The position numbers and the translations under genes are program-made. A DNA stretch of 64,000 nucleotides from Enhydrobacter sp. Lineage in GTDB: Bacteria > Pseudomonadota > Alphaproteobacteria > Reyranellales > Reyranellaceae. Positions within the stretch are counted from its first letter, which is position 1. Each line of letters begins with the position of its first letter. This document shows positions 38,947-48,192 of this stretch, in pieces. The notes under the pieces are model-generated. The model was not told where the DNA came from. It saw nothing but the letters and a program-made list of their open reading frames with translations, and did not search any database. Where the stretch lies: NCBI GenBank assembly GCA_026126105.1, contig JAHCJV010000015.1, forward strand, positions 20,716 through 84,715, in the 5' to 3' direction.

Positions 38947-39975
38947 TTGACGAGCTTACCACGCCGCAAAGTCGGCAAGACACAATTGGAAGTCACCACG
39001 CTCGGGCTCGGAGGCGCACCGATGGGCGGCTTCCGCGCCTCCATCACCGACGCTCAGGCGGTCGAGCTGACGGACGCCGCCTATGACCTCGGCGTGCGCT
39101 ATTTCGACACCTCGCCCTTCTACGGGTACGGCCGCAGCGAGCTGCGCATGGGGGCTGCCCTGCGCGACCGCCCGCGTGAGGAATTCGTCCTGTCGACCAA
39201 GATCGGCCGGATCCTCCACCCTCTGAAGCCCGGCGAGAAGACGCCGCCGGAATTCCGCGAGAACGGCCTGCCCGGCTTCTCGCCAGTGTTCGACTACAGC
39301 TACGACGGCGTGATGCGCTCGCTCGAGCACTCCCACATGCGGCTCGGCATGGCGAAGATCGACATCGCGCTGGTCCATGACGTCGATTTCTGGACCATCA
39401 AGGACCGGGCGATCCTCGACCAGCGATTCAAGACGGTGATGGAGGGCGGCTACAAGGCGCTCGATGAATTGCGCCGCGCGGGCGTCATCGGCGCGATCGG
39501 GGTCGGCATCAACGAGAGCGACACCAGCCTGCGCTTCGTCCAGGCCGGCGACTTCGACTGCATGCTGCTAGCCGGCCGCTACACGCTGCTTGAGCAGGGC
39601 GCACTCGAGGCCTTCCTGCCGGAATGCGTCAAGCGCGGCGTCTCGGTCATCCTGGGGGGTCCTTACAATTCCGGGATTTTGACCGGCGGCGTGACCGACA
39701 CAGCGACGCATGACTATGTCCAGGCACCTATCCGTCTGATTGAAAAAGCGCGCAAGCTAGAAGCGGTCTGCCGGCGCCACGGCGTCGAGCTCGGCGCAGC
39801 GGCGATGCAGTTCCCGCTGTTCCATCCCGCGTTTTGCTCGGTGATCCCGGGCGCACTCAGCAGCGCCGAGGTAAAGCAGAACGTCGAACGCCTTTCAGTG
39901 AAGGTACCGGCCGAGCTGTGGAGCGAGCTCAAGCACGAGAAGCTGATCGATCCCGCCTCGCCCACGCCCAACTGA
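38947..39975 (+). CDS. Aldo/keto reductase
   Basis: 342 residues. The TTG at 38947 is chosen: GGGGAG lies six bases upstream and the protein then starts TSLPRRKVGKTQL. Catalytic tetrad visible: Asp in RYFDTSPFYGYG, Tyr in YGYGRSE, Lys in LSTKIGR, His in ALVHDVDF. Closest in layout to D-threo-aldose 1-dehydrogenase (L-fucose dehydrogenase), which makes a sugar lactone. The three amidohydrolases that follow could open such a lactone (inference). Confidence 0.85.
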   Translation: MTSLPRRKVGKTQLEVTTLGLGGAPMGGFRASITDAQAVELTDAAYDLGVRYFDTSPFYGYGRSELRMGAALRDRPREEFVLSTKIGRILHPLKPGEKTPPEFRENGLPGFSPVFDYSYDGVMRSLEHSHMRLGMAKIDIALVHDVDFWTIKDRAILDQRFKTVMEGGYKALDELRRAGVIGAIGVGINESDTSLRFVQAGDFDCMLLAGRYTLLEQGALEAFLPECVKRGVSVILGGPYNSGILTGGVTDTATHDYVQAPIRLIEKARKLEAVCRRHGVELGAAAMQFPLFHPAFCSVIPGALSSAEVKQNVERLSVKVPAELWSELKHEKLIDPASPTPN

Positions 39976-39985
39976 AGGAAATCCC

Positions 39986-40813
39986 ATGAAGATCATCGAC
40001 GCCCAGGTTCATATCTGGAGACAGACGATCACGCCGCCGACCGGCAAGCACCGCAAGGTGAGCCAGGTCACCGCCGAAGAGATGTTGAAGGAGATGGACG
40101 AAGCGGGCGTTCATGCCGCGCTCATCCATCCGCCAATGAGCTGGGACCCGACATCGCAGGACATGGCGCTGGAGGCGGCGAAGAAGTACCCCCACCGCTA
40201 TGCCGTCATGGGCAGCTTCGATCCTAAAAATCCCGCCAACAAGGCGCTGATCCCGACATGGCGGCAACAGCCCGGCATGATGGGGCTGCGCTGGGCGCTG
40301 CTGCATCCGCCAGAGCAGAAATTGCTGCACGAGGGTGCGCTCGACTGGATCTGGCCGGAGGCCGAGAAGGCCGGACTCGCGATCGGCATGATGGGCGGCA
40401 TCTTCCTCAAGGAATTCCGCGGTATCGCCGAACGCTATCCCGGGCTTAAGCTCATCCTCGACCATTGCGGCCTCAACCGGCTTGGCCAGGACGAGGAAGC
40501 CTTCATCCATCTCGACGAGATGACGGCGCTCGCCAGGCTGCCCAATGTTGCCGTCAAGATGACCGGCGCGCCGCATTATTCCACCCAACCCTACCCCTTC
40601 AGGAACATCCAGGACGGGCTGCATCGCATCGTCGACGCATACGGGCCGGATCGCTGCTTCTGGGGCACCGACATCACCCGCATGCCCTGCACCTATCGGC
40701 AGTGCGTCACCTTCTTCACCGAGGAGCTGCCGTGGCTGAAGGGCGAGGACCTCGAGAAGGTAATGGGCCGCTCGCTCTGCAAGTGGATCGGCTGGGACTA
40801 CAAGTTCACATGA
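39986..40813 (+). CDS. Amidohydrolase family protein (copy 1 of 3)
   Basis: 275 residues, TIM-barrel metal-dependent hydrolase (PF04909, amidohydrolase 2). Opens MKIIDAQVHIW: the usual DxHxH metal motif has Gln in place of the first His. Later ligands are in LILDHCGLNR and FWGTDITRMPC. The end overlaps copy 2 by 4 bases. COG3618 relatives hydrolyse sugar lactones, which fits the AKR 10 bases upstream. Confidence 0.85.
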   Translation: MKIIDAQVHIWRQTITPPTGKHRKVSQVTAEEMLKEMDEAGVHAALIHPPMSWDPTSQDMALEAAKKYPHRYAVMGSFDPKNPANKALIPTWRQQPGMMGLRWALLHPPEQKLLHEGALDWIWPEAEKAGLAIGMMGGIFLKEFRGIAERYPGLKLILDHCGLNRLGQDEEAFIHLDEMTALARLPNVAVKMTGAPHYSTQPYPFRNIQDGLHRIVDAYGPDRCFWGTDITRMPCTYRQCVTFFTEELPWLKGEDLEKVMGRSLCKWIGWDYKFT

Positions 40814-41634
40814 AGATCATCGACGCCCAGGTCCATATCTGGTCGCAGACCACCGTGGCGCCGAACGGCGGGCACCGGCAGGTGTCGAGCTTCAGCGCCG
40901 AGGAGCTGCTGGCGGAAATGGACGAGGCCGGCGTCGATGGCGGTCTGGTCCACCCGCCGGCAAGCTGGGACCCGACCTCGGTTCAGCTCTCGATCGATGC
41001 GGCGAAGAAGTACCCCGACCGCTTCGCCGTCATGGGCCAGTTCCCGCCCGGCGACCGCAGCAACGAAAAGCTGATCCCCGGCTGGCGCCGGCAGCCCGGC
41101 ATGGTCGGCCTGCGCTGGTCGATGTTCTATTACGACCAGCCGGTCGAGCTGCCAAAAGGCACCTACGACTGGATCTGGCCGGCCGCGGAGAAAGCCGGCG
41201 TGCCCGTCGCGCTGCAGGCCGGGCTGTTCCTGCCCAAGTTCCGCTGGATCGCCGAGACCCATCCGCGCCTGCCGCTGATCATCGACCATTGCGGCCTGAA
41301 AGTACTGGCCACGGGTGCCGACGCGCTGGAGCACATCGACGAGCTGCTGGCGCTAGCCAAGCTCCCCAATGTCGCGATCAAGGCGACCGCGGCACCGGCC
41401 TACTCGGCAGAAGCCTATCCGTTCCGCGACATCAGCGACCCGCTGCAGCGCATCTTCGATGCCTACGGACCGGACCGCTTCTTCTGGGGCACCGACATCA
41501 CCCGCATGACCTGCACCTACCGCCAGTGCGTCACGCACTTCAGCGAGGAGCTGCCGTGGCTCGCGGGCGAGGACCTCGAGAAGGTGATGGGCCGCGGCCT
41601 GGCGAAGTGGGTCGGCTGGGACTTCAAGTTCTAG
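40810..41634 (+). CDS. Amidohydrolase family protein (copy 2 of 3)
   Basis: 274 residues, close relative of its neighbours on both sides: same start (IIDAQVHIW, with Gln for His), same WDPTS, DWIWPAAEKAG and IIDHCGLK segments, and near-identical C-terminal FWGTDITRM ... EDLEKVMGRGL. Starts inside the stop of copy 1 (ATGA). The middle of the barrel (YYDQPVELPKGTY) is where the copies differ most, perhaps setting substrate choice. Confidence 0.86.
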   Translation: MKIIDAQVHIWSQTTVAPNGGHRQVSSFSAEELLAEMDEAGVDGGLVHPPASWDPTSVQLSIDAAKKYPDRFAVMGQFPPGDRSNEKLIPGWRRQPGMVGLRWSMFYYDQPVELPKGTYDWIWPAAEKAGVPVALQAGLFLPKFRWIAETHPRLPLIIDHCGLKVLATGADALEHIDELLALAKLPNVAIKATAAPAYSAEAYPFRDISDPLQRIFDAYGPDRFFWGTDITRMTCTYRQCVTHFSEELPWLAGEDLEKVMGRGLAKWVGWDFKF

Positions 41635-41644
41635 GGGGACATCC

Positions 41645-42487
41645 ATGAAGATCATCGACGCGCAGGTTCATCTCTGGTCGCAGGCGATCATTCCGCCGGT
41701 CTCCAATCATCGCCAGATCCAGAGCTTCAGCGCCGAGGAGCTGCTCACCGAGATGGCCGAGGCCGGCGTCGACGGCGCGCTGATCCATCCTCCCTTCAGC
41801 TGGGATCCGACCTCGAACGCGCTCGCGATCGAGGCGTGCAAGAAATTTCCCGACCGCTTCGCCATTCTGGGGCAGTTCCCACCGGGCGACCGGTCAAACG
41901 AGAAGCTGATTGCGACTTGGCGACAGCAGCCCGGCATGCTGGGCTTCCGCTGGGTGTTCGCCTACGGCGACCAGCCGCGCCAGCTGCAGGAAGGCAAGTT
42001 CGACTGGATCTGGCCGGCCGTCGAGAAGGCCGGCCTGCCTGTCGCGATGCTGGCCGGCAACTTCCTCGACAAGTTTTGCTGGATCGCCGAGACCCATCCG
42101 AACCTCACGCTGATCATCGATCACTGCGGCCTGAAGTCGGGTGCCAAGGACGAGGCGGCCCTCGAGCATTTGAACAAGCTGCTGCCGCTGGCCCGCCTGC
42201 CGAACGTGGCCCTGAAGGCGACCGGCGCGCCGGGCTACTCGACACAGCCCTACCCGTTCCGCAACCTGCATGATCCGCTGCATCGCCTGTTCGATGCCTT
42301 CGGCCCGGATCGCTTCTTCTGGGGCACCGACATCACCCGCATGCCGTGCAGCTACCGCGATTGCGTGACGCTCTTTACCGAGCAACTTCCGTGGCTGAAG
42401 GGCGAAGATCTCGAAAAGGTCATGGGTCGCGGGCTCGCGAAATGGATTGGCTGGGATTTCAGCTTCCAGCCCGTGCGAGGAACGTAA
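41645..42487 (+). CDS. Amidohydrolase family protein (copy 3 of 3)
   Basis: 280 residues, third tandem paralogue, 10 bases after copy 2. Same QVH variant motif, IIDHCGLKSG and FWGTDITRMPC. Slightly longer at the C-terminus (FSFQPVRGT). More like copy 2 than copy 1 in the segment ILGQFPPGDRSNEKL, suggesting that copies 2 and 3 split more recently. Confidence 0.86.
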   Translation: MKIIDAQVHLWSQAIIPPVSNHRQIQSFSAEELLTEMAEAGVDGALIHPPFSWDPTSNALAIEACKKFPDRFAILGQFPPGDRSNEKLIATWRQQPGMLGFRWVFAYGDQPRQLQEGKFDWIWPAVEKAGLPVAMLAGNFLDKFCWIAETHPNLTLIIDHCGLKSGAKDEAALEHLNKLLPLARLPNVALKATGAPGYSTQPYPFRNLHDPLHRLFDAFGPDRFFWGTDITRMPCSYRDCVTLFTEQLPWLKGEDLEKVMGRGLAKWIGWDFSFQPVRGT

Positions 42488-42802
42488 GAATGTTCATGCG
42501 GCGTCAACTCTGTTGCGACGAGTGCAATAACAATTGTGAGTTTTCGTTGTTGCCCACGCCTCCTTTTGGTCTCTTGCTCGAGTTTAGGTGAGTGGGCGCT
42601 CGCCGCTGCAAGAGCGGCGCGACTGCTATGGCGGCCTATGGCGTAGATTTTCGAAATCTATTTGCAGTCGGAACTGAGTAGCCGTGAGGCAAAGTTTACC
42701 ATCCGAGCGCATGCGGAGGGCGCAGCAATGAGAAGTTGGCTCTGTAATGGTCAGATGGCGAAGCGGCTGCCATAATGATCAACGAGTATTCTGAGGCGAT
42801 AA
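42488..42802. other. Intergenic region after the amidohydrolase operon
   Basis: About 315 bases. A hairpin at 42601-42619 (CGCCGCT, loop GCAAG, AGCGGCG) could end the operon, though no T run follows. The rest is less GC-rich than the surroundings and probably holds the promoter of the barrel protein. No convincing gene. Confidence 0.5.
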
Positions 42803-43759
42803 ATGCGCAGCTCTTTGGGAATTTCGGTCATTTCCAGCCTTGTCGCCGGAGGCAGTATCTTTTTGTTGTCACTATCGGCCCTGGGACAGACTTCAACTGC
42901 GCCCCAGGAGAGTGCCACTGCACCGCCCGCGTCACCGAATCCGTGGACCTTCCGATTTACGCCTTATGCCTGGCTCACCTGGATGAGCGGTTCGCAGACA
43001 GTGCGCGGCCGCACCATCGATATCGAGACCAACACATTCCAGCTTCTCGACCACAGCGATACGCTGGTGCCGTTCATGGGATATTTCCAAGCGCGCTTCG
43101 AGGACCGGATCGAGCTGTTCGCCGACGTGATGTACGCCGGGGTTACCGCTGGCCGTTCGGCGTCGCGGAACTTCCAGATCAATCCGTTTGTCGGCGGCAG
43201 CGTCGCGGCGTCCGCATCGATTTATTACCAGCAGCTCACGATTGAATTCGGTGGTGCTTACCAGGTCGCCAAGGTTGGCCGCGACCGTGGCGCCGAGGGA
43301 GCGGGAATGTCCGGTGTGGGGCAAACTGCGTTCGATGTGCTGCTCGGGGGGCGTTACTGGCACCAGAAGGCAGATTTGACGCTGGACCTTGCGGGCACGA
43401 TTGGGATCAACGTGGGCGACCTTCAACTTTCGGCCGACCGTAGCAAGGCTATCGCGAGGTCGGGAGCGGTCAACTGGGTAGATCCCTTCGTCGGCTTCCG
43501 GGTGCGGCATACGCTGGCACCGCGGCAACACATTCAAGCCCAAGCCGACATCGGCGGGTTCGGCCTGGGTAGCCGGATCTCCTGGCAGGCTCTCGGGACA
43601 TATGGGTACGAGTTCGGCTCGACGGGCAGCATCGCGTGGTCAGGCGTCATCGGCTACCGCGCGCTCTATGTCGACTATGTGCAAGGTTCGGGCAACACAC
43701 TGTTCCAGACCAACCTGCTGCAGCATGGTCCCCTGATCGGTGTGAGCGCGCGATTCTAG
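42803..43759 (+). CDS. Putative outer-membrane beta-barrel protein
   Basis: 318 residues. Signal peptide about 1-29 (cleavage near ALG-Q), a short Ala/Pro-rich stretch, then alternating hydrophobic strands (WTFRFTPYAWLTWM, RIELFADVMYAG, FDVLLGGRYWHQ) and a final aromatic residue (VSARF), the usual signature of an outer-membrane barrel. Family not recognised more closely. Stands alone on the plus strand. Confidence 0.7.
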   Translation: MRSSLGISVISSLVAGGSIFLLSLSALGQTSTAPQESATAPPASPNPWTFRFTPYAWLTWMSGSQTVRGRTIDIETNTFQLLDHSDTLVPFMGYFQARFEDRIELFADVMYAGVTAGRSASRNFQINPFVGGSVAASASIYYQQLTIEFGGAYQVAKVGRDRGAEGAGMSGVGQTAFDVLLGGRYWHQKADLTLDLAGTIGINVGDLQLSADRSKAIARSGAVNWVDPFVGFRVRHTLAPRQHIQAQADIGGFGLGSRISWQALGTYGYEFGSTGSIAWSGVIGYRALYVDYVQGSGNTLFQTNLLQHGPLIGVSARF

Positions 43760-44010
43760 GCGCGCCGCGTCCTCCGCGATCGAACCGTCCGCTCGTGCCC
43801 CCGGGTATGCGGCAACAGTAAATTGCAGTTCGAGAGACACTGCAATTTCCTCGGCCGTGGTCTCAAGCTTCCCCGAAGCGAGGACAAGAGGTCTCGAGTA
43901 GTTTAAGCAACATACTGGTGCTCGCGTTTAGCTCGCCGGTTGATCTTTCGGCTCGACGACGATGCTGATACGACGCTGACATTTCGTACCGTTCCGAGGG
44001 GTGCGACGCG

Positions 44011-45030
44011 ATGGCGACAAGCAGAAGTCTGACGTTTGCCGAACCATCCCAGTACCAGTCCGCTCTTCGAGCCGTGGAAGCCGACGTCGTCGTTACCGGG
44101 AAAGGCAGATTTCACGCTCACCTGACACACATCGATTTTTCTCGCCTTTGGCTGCAGAGCGGGAGTGACAACCTTCCGAGGGTAGCGCGGCTTGCCACCG
44201 ACCGATCGAGGGCACCGATTTTCTTTAAGACGCATTCCAGCCAGGCGCCTGTAATCATTGCCGGCAAGGAAATCTCGCCCAGCGAACTGATCGTCTTTCG
44301 CAGCGGCGAAGCTCATGTAAACCGCAGCCTGGGTCCCACCTCCTGGGGGACGATGTCGCTCGATCCGGAAGCTTTGGCCGACGCCGGGCGGGTCATTGCA
44401 GGCCGCGAACTGACATTCCCGCCGAATACCTACTCGACGCGGCCTCCACCCGCGCTTTTGAGCCGCCTAACCTATCTCCATCGCCGAGCGATACAGCTCG
44501 CCGTCGAATCTCCGGAAACGCTCGGACATCCCGAGGTTTCCCGTTCCTTGGAGCACGAGATGGTTCACCTGATGATTCGGTCGATCATCGACCAGTCTGG
44601 AGTGCATCACCGCAGAACGAACTTTCGCCATACGGCGATCATTCGGAAGTTCGAAGAGCTGGCGGTCGCGAACCCTCACCGACCGCTCCATCTCACGGAG
44701 GTGTGTGCCGCCACCGGCGCTACTGAGCGCACCTTGCTGCGTTGCTGCAACGAGCAGTTCGGAATGGGCCCGATAAAGTTTCTCTGGCTTCGGCGCATGA
44801 ACATGGTGCGCACGGCGCTGACCAGGGCGGACGCAAACTCATCGAGCGTGACCAGCGTTGCTATGGCGCACGGCTTCTGGGAACTCGGCCGCTTCGCGGT
44901 AAGCTACCGCAGGATATATGGAGAATCGCCTTCCCGGACCTTGGCACGAGCGTCCACCGGCGGTCCGCCACCTGGCCGGCCCGTGCTGTCCTCGCGCGGG
45001 CATTCCGCAGGTTTGGCGGGAATTGCATAG
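44011..45030 (+). CDS. AraC family transcriptional regulator
   Basis: 339 residues. The N-terminal 200 residues form a ligand-type domain with SQAPVIIAGKEISPSELIVFRSGE. The C-terminal AraC helix-turn-helix (about 210-310) reads PLHLTEVCAATGATERTLLRCC ... VAMAHGFWELGRFAVSYRRIYGESPSRTL. Related to the regulators of EutR/TdcA-like or anthranilate systems by layout. Its target may be the sulfatase operon 430 bases downstream (inference). Confidence 0.87.
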   Translation: MATSRSLTFAEPSQYQSALRAVEADVVVTGKGRFHAHLTHIDFSRLWLQSGSDNLPRVARLATDRSRAPIFFKTHSSQAPVIIAGKEISPSELIVFRSGEAHVNRSLGPTSWGTMSLDPEALADAGRVIAGRELTFPPNTYSTRPPPALLSRLTYLHRRAIQLAVESPETLGHPEVSRSLEHEMVHLMIRSIIDQSGVHHRRTNFRHTAIIRKFEELAVANPHRPLHLTEVCAATGATERTLLRCCNEQFGMGPIKFLWLRRMNMVRTALTRADANSSSVTSVAMAHGFWELGRFAVSYRRIYGESPSRTLARASTGGPPPGRPVLSSRGHSAGLAGIA

Positions 45031-45459
45031 CGACTGGGCCGCGTCTGAATCTATGGAATGCGCCCTGAGTTTCGAGGCCGGCTCGAACGCATTCCGGAAC
45101 TTTCCGATGCCGCAACTTCAGGATGAAGCGGCTTGTCCGCAGAATCGAGAAAGCGCCGGCATGGCACCAACTCCCAGTGACATGTCTGTCGTGAGCTCCG
45201 ACACCCATCGTTCGGAAGGAACGCTAGCCAGTCGTGTGAACGTGACCCCGTTCTGGATCGACGCGATGCCAGCCACGAGCCACGATCCGGCCCTTCCCAA
45301 CATCGTGATCACGCGCAGGGTGCCGATAGGTGGGTCTCATCTGTGCCCGCCGAACTACTGCCGCCCTTACCGCCCGGCAGCGCGGCATGCCGAGCCTGTC
45401 GGCACCTCGACCAATCATTTCGGCTTCTGCTGCGTCGTGCGCGAGACCTGGACAGCCCG
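45031..45459. other. Intergenic region before the sulfatase operon
   Basis: About 430 bases with open frames in several phases but none with family-like sequence or ribosome sites; I read it as non-coding. It should hold the promoter for the membrane protein/SulP/DUF202/arylsulfatase operon. No clear operator or hairpin found. Confidence 0.5.
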
Positions 45460-45966
45460 ATGACCGCGCCGGCTTCGAAGACCCAGATCGTGATGGCGCG
45501 AACGGCACTTGGGCTGATGGTGGTATTCGTCGTCCTGGGCGTTACGATGTATGGGCTGTCGACAGAGGTTTTCAGCCGCATTTGGCAGAACACCGTCGAC
45601 CGCGCGGGTGGGCCGATGACCTTCCGATTCATCCTTCAGCCGATCATGGCGTCGATCGCCGCGCTGTACGACGGATTTGCGGATGCCCGGAGCGGGCGAT
45701 CGCACTATCTCTGGACCGTTATGACAAATCCGGCGAAGCGCCTTGCCCGATTGCGCGAAGGGGTGATTGCCACGTCCCGGATCCTCCTCCTCGGGCTGAC
45801 CATGGACACGATCTACCAGTACATCGTGTTCGACACCTTCCACCCCGCCGAAGCAGTGATCATTACGCTTCTGCTCGCCTTCGCACCTTACGTGCTGCTC
45901 CGGGGGCCTGTCTCGCGAGTCGTCTCATGGTGGCGCGGCGGCGCACCGGCCGACGTGGCCCGATGA
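45460..45966 (+). CDS. Hypothetical membrane protein
   Basis: 168 residues, about three membrane helices (ALGLMVVFVVLGVTMYGL; EGVIATSRILLLGLTMDTIYQYIVF; EAVIITLLLAFAPYVLL). No recognised family. The stop overlaps the SulP start by 4 bases, so it probably works with or is co-made with that transporter. ATG 45460 is the first start that gives a membrane-protein-like N-terminus. Confidence 0.7.
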   Translation: MTAPASKTQIVMARTALGLMVVFVVLGVTMYGLSTEVFSRIWQNTVDRAGGPMTFRFILQPIMASIAALYDGFADARSGRSHYLWTVMTNPAKRLARLREGVIATSRILLLGLTMDTIYQYIVFDTFHPAEAVIITLLLAFAPYVLLRGPVSRVVSWWRGGAPADVAR

Positions 45967-47681
45967 GCGAGCCGGGCATTGTCTCGCGGCTGGGGACGAG
46001 CGCACGTCGTCTTGCACCCAACTCGGGCCATCTCCTATCCGATCTGATCGCCGGCATGACCTTTGCCGTGGTCAGTGTACCCCAGGCGATGGCGCATGCG
46101 CTGCTGGCGACGGTCAATCCCGTGCTCGGCATATACTCCCTGATGGTGGCAGTTCCGGTCGGCGCCATTCTCACCAGCTCGGTCTTCATCAACGTCTCCA
46201 CGACGGCGGCACTATCGGTCGCCGTCGGCGCCGCCTTGGCGGACGTACCTGCTGGCCTTAAGGTCGAGTCGCTTGCAATTCTGGTGCTGCTGGTGGGCGC
46301 AATCCAGCTGTTTGCCGGCGTTTTCCGCCTGGGCTTTCTGACTCGCTTCGTCTCGAACGCCGTGATGATCGGCTTTCTCAACGGCGTTGCCGTGCTGATC
46401 ATTCTCGGCCAGTTGAGCGATCTGACCGGATACCGCAGCACTTTCTCCAACAGGGTCGCCCAGGCCCTGGACTTGATGCTTCGGATCGGCCAGATCGACG
46501 TTCAGGCGACAATCGTCGGCGGAATGACGCTGGCGACGATCTTGCTGCTACTGGTTTCGCCTCTGCGCCGGTTCGCGTTCATCATCGCCATTGCCTTGGC
46601 AACCGGCGTCCTGGCACTCCTGACCCATTCGGCCCTGCCCACGGCCTCCTACTTTGCCGCGGTTCCGACCGTCGGCGATGTCACTGCCATTGCGCGCTCG
46701 CTACCCGAATTCTCGGTCCCCCAATTGTCGCTCGTGCTGTCGCTGCTGCTGCCGGCGTTCTCGGTGGCGATCATCGGCCTCATCCAGGGTGCAGGCGTCA
46801 GCGAGGGCGTTCCCAATCCCGACGGAAAGTATCCGAACGTGTCGCGTGACTTTCTCGGCCAGGGGGCGGCAAACATGGCGACCAGCTTCGTGGGAGGCAT
46901 TCCCGCCGGTGGCTCGATCTCGGGCACCGCCCTGATCATGGGCGCCGGCGCCAAGTCGCGCTGGGCCAACATCTTTGTCGGTTTTTTCGTGGCTGCGATC
47001 GTGCTTCTGGCGGCGCCGCTGGTCGAACGCGTGCCGATGCCTGCACTTGCCGCGCTACTGATCGTGGCCGGTTACCAAGGCCTGCGTCTGCCGCAGGCGG
47101 TCATTGCCTGGAAGACCGGCCGCACCTCGGCGGCGATCATGCTCGTGACTTTCGTCGCGACACTGCTCATTCCCCTGCAGTTCGCGGTGCTGTTCGGCAC
47201 CGGGCTCAGCGTCGTGCTGCACGTATTTCGCCAGTCCAACAAGGTCGTGGTGACCCAGTGGGTACTACAGCCGCAAGGCTTTCCGATCGAACAGGCGGCG
47301 CCTCTGCGTCTGGCAAGCAACCAACTTACGATCCTTCATATCTATGGCAGCCTGTTCTTTGCCGCCGCCAAGAGCATCGAGGAGATGCTGCCGGCCGTCG
47401 GCAATGCCACCCGCGCCGCTGTTGCCCTCACGCTACGCGGCAAGGTCGAGATCGGCAGCACCTTCGTCACCGTATTGCAGCGCTACGCCGAGGCGCTGAG
47501 GGAGCGCAACTGCAGGCTGTTGCTGGTCGGCCTCGATCCGGAAGTGCACGAGCAACTCGCCAAGACCGGCGTGCTGCAGCTGATCGGCGAGGAAAACATC
47601 TTCCTGGCAACGCCGCAGATCGGCGCTGCGCTGAACCAAGCCGTGGCGGCGGCGACAGCCTGGCTGGATCAGAAGCCATGA
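45963..47681 (+). CDS. SulP family inorganic anion transporter with STAS domain
   Basis: 572 residues. About 10 to 12 membrane helices from residue 25 (IAGMTFAVVSVPQAMAHAL), signature GQGAANMATSFVGGIPAGGSISGTA near 300, and a C-terminal STAS domain about 440-560. SulP members carry sulfate, bicarbonate or other anions. Placed two genes before an arylsulfatase, sulfate uptake or release handling is the simplest reading (inference). Confidence 0.88.
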   Translation: MSEPGIVSRLGTSARRLAPNSGHLLSDLIAGMTFAVVSVPQAMAHALLATVNPVLGIYSLMVAVPVGAILTSSVFINVSTTAALSVAVGAALADVPAGLKVESLAILVLLVGAIQLFAGVFRLGFLTRFVSNAVMIGFLNGVAVLIILGQLSDLTGYRSTFSNRVAQALDLMLRIGQIDVQATIVGGMTLATILLLLVSPLRRFAFIIAIALATGVLALLTHSALPTASYFAAVPTVGDVTAIARSLPEFSVPQLSLVLSLLLPAFSVAIIGLIQGAGVSEGVPNPDGKYPNVSRDFLGQGAANMATSFVGGIPAGGSISGTALIMGAGAKSRWANIFVGFFVAAIVLLAAPLVERVPMPALAALLIVAGYQGLRLPQAVIAWKTGRTSAAIMLVTFVATLLIPLQFAVLFGTGLSVVLHVFRQSNKVVVTQWVLQPQGFPIEQAAPLRLASNQLTILHIYGSLFFAAAKSIEEMLPAVGNATRAAVALTLRGKVEIGSTFVTVLQRYAEALRERNCRLLLVGLDPEVHEQLAKTGVLQLIGEENIFLATPQIGAALNQAVAAATAWLDQKP

Positions 47682-48121
47682 CCGACCCGCGTTCCGCACC
47701 TCAATCCGGCGGGGTGGAAACCAGTGTGACACCTGGCAGTCATTTCTCCTGGCTTCAGACACAGCTCGCGCTCGAGAACACGATGCTGGCGTGGATCCAT
47801 ACCGCCGTGACGATGATCGGCTTCGGCTTTGCGATCGTGCAGTTCTTCGATCACCTGCACGAGGTGCCAGGAGGCAGGTACGCCCTTCTTCCGAACGCCC
47901 CTTGGTTGCTTGGGCTCGCCCTGATCTCATGCGGCATCCTCGTCCTCGTGACTGCTCTCTGGAACTACAGATGGATGCGGCACTACCTGAGAAGCGGAGA
48001 TTTCGCCCCGATCGGCGGTCTGCTGGACAAGCGAATGCACGCGCCGGTCTATACGGTGCCGATCGTTGTGATGCTGATCGGCATCTTCGCCTTCTTCGCG
48101 GTGCTCCTGCATGTCTTCTGA
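47678..48121 (+). CDS. DUF202 family membrane protein (YidH-like)
   Basis: 147 residues with three membrane helices. The family segment FSWLQTQLALENTMLAWIHTAVTMIGFGFAI is clear. Function unknown. Overlaps the SulP stop by 4 bases and precedes the arylsulfatase by 71 bases. Confidence 0.8.
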   Translation: MTDPRSAPQSGGVETSVTPGSHFSWLQTQLALENTMLAWIHTAVTMIGFGFAIVQFFDHLHEVPGGRYALLPNAPWLLGLALISCGILVLVTALWNYRWMRHYLRSGDFAPIGGLLDKRMHAPVYTVPIVVMLIGIFAFFAVLLHVF

Positions 48122-48192
48122 AGCCTGATCCGCGGGAAACGGTCGACTCCGAACCGATATTGAATCGGAACAGCAATCTGAAGGAGAGCAAA

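Noticed and set aside
44918..45463. 181-residue plus-strand frame after the AraC gene
   Set aside because: Overlaps the AraC end, has no ribosome site and no family-like sequence.
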